A DNA stretch of 64,000 nucleotides from NCBI GenBank assembly GCA_024398435.1, contig JAKSJD010000004.1, forward strand, positions 144,723 to 208,722. Reading direction: 5' to 3'. The notes under the pieces are model-generated. The model did no database searches, was not told where the DNA came from, and saw only the letters and a list, made by a program, of their open reading frames with translations. Position 1 is the stretch's first letter; every line of letters begins with the position of its first letter. This stretch comes from Bacteroidaceae bacterium. GTDB taxonomy: Bacteria; Bacteroidota; Bacteroidia; Bacteroidales; Bacteroidaceae. Below are positions 63,850-64,000 of the stretch, in pieces. The position numbers and the translations under genes were made by a program.

Positions 63850-64000
63850 CCTTTTGCACTCTTGCACTTTTATAACTCTTATATCTCTACACTCTACACT
63901 TTACTCTCTCCACTCTTCACTGTTTCCATCAAAGAAAGACAAACTAAGACAAACTGAGACAAACTAAGACAAACTAAGACAAAGAGGGACAAAGAGTACC
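63850..64000. repeat. Low-complexity and 10-bp tandem arrays at window end
   Basis: From 63850 to 63925 pyrimidine-rich units of 7-9 nt (CTCTTGCA, CTCTACA, CTCTCCA) follow each other. From 63931 seven 10-nt units of the type AAACTAAGAC run up to the window edge and may continue. No gene is visible in 63590-64000. Confidence 0.85.

Overview
The window looks like a chromosomal segment from a Prevotella-like member of the Bacteroidales. Evidence seen directly: many genes are preceded by the Bacteroidetes -7 box TAnnTTTG (often TATCTTTG or TAACTTTG) and lack Shine-Dalgarno sequences. Lineage-typical genes are present (hybrid two-component system, DUF3098, DUF4271, fused SecDF, a 'smalltalk' mini-protein), and so is the conserved block ftsX-DUF3098-uppP-truB-queA-folK. 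No rRNA, tRNA, CRISPR array, phage or insertion sequence was recognised.

Layout. 1-4.3 kb (minus): topA-aroK-argB-ECF sigma factor and the start of one more gene. 4.7-6.7 kb (plus): secreted aldose 1-epimerase and a lipoprotein-type acetolactate decarboxylase. 7.2-8.2 kb (minus): asd, divergent from mnmG-apt-(27-aa ORF)-small secreted protein-uvrC (8.4-13.4 kb). 13.5-19.9 kb (plus): a glycan side-chain cluster, GH95, GH27 with a carbohydrate-binding domain, a CE6-type esterase and an alpha/beta hydrolase. 20-21.8 kb: a membrane-anchored TPR/HTH regulator. 21.8-22.8 kb: a gene-free repeat island. 22.8-24.1 kb: two secreted proteins of unknown function. 24.3-30.1 kb (plus): miaB, then the ftsX to folK block. 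30.0-34.2 kb (minus): metK-DUF4271-hemD-rnpA-yidD-tatD, with a candidate SAM-sensing leader. 34.8-37.5 kb: nucleoside transporter and hisS. 37.6-45.7 kb: outer-membrane protein, HU, rhomboid protease, EEP hydrolase, secDF and diaminopimelate dehydrogenase. 45.8-63 kb: a xylan locus made of a hybrid two-component sensor, an intervening etfB-etfA-acyl-CoA dehydrogenase operon on the other strand, a GPH-type sugar symporter, GH10 xylanase, GH43 xylosidase, GH67 alpha-glucuronidase and a multidomain GH98. 63-64 kb: a candidate small RNA, a 45-aa 'smalltalk' protein and a second repeat island.

How it fits together. The set matches breakdown of decorated glucuronoarabinoxylan. GH98 and GH10 would cut the backbone. 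GH67, GH95, GH27 and the esterases would remove glucuronate, galactose or fucose, and acyl groups. The GPH symporter would import oligosaccharides for a signal-less GH43, under control of the hybrid sensor. The arrangement resembles the xynR/xynD/xynA/xynB genes described in Prevotella bryantii, here interrupted by the etf operon. No SusC/SusD pair lies in the window.

The least explained material is non-coding: a 282-302 bp element with 24-bp perfect inverted ends, two copies of an 80-bp element 42 kb apart, two promoter blocks sharing a 19-bp upstream sequence, and several families of short tandem arrays with periods of 8-10 and 21-24 bp.
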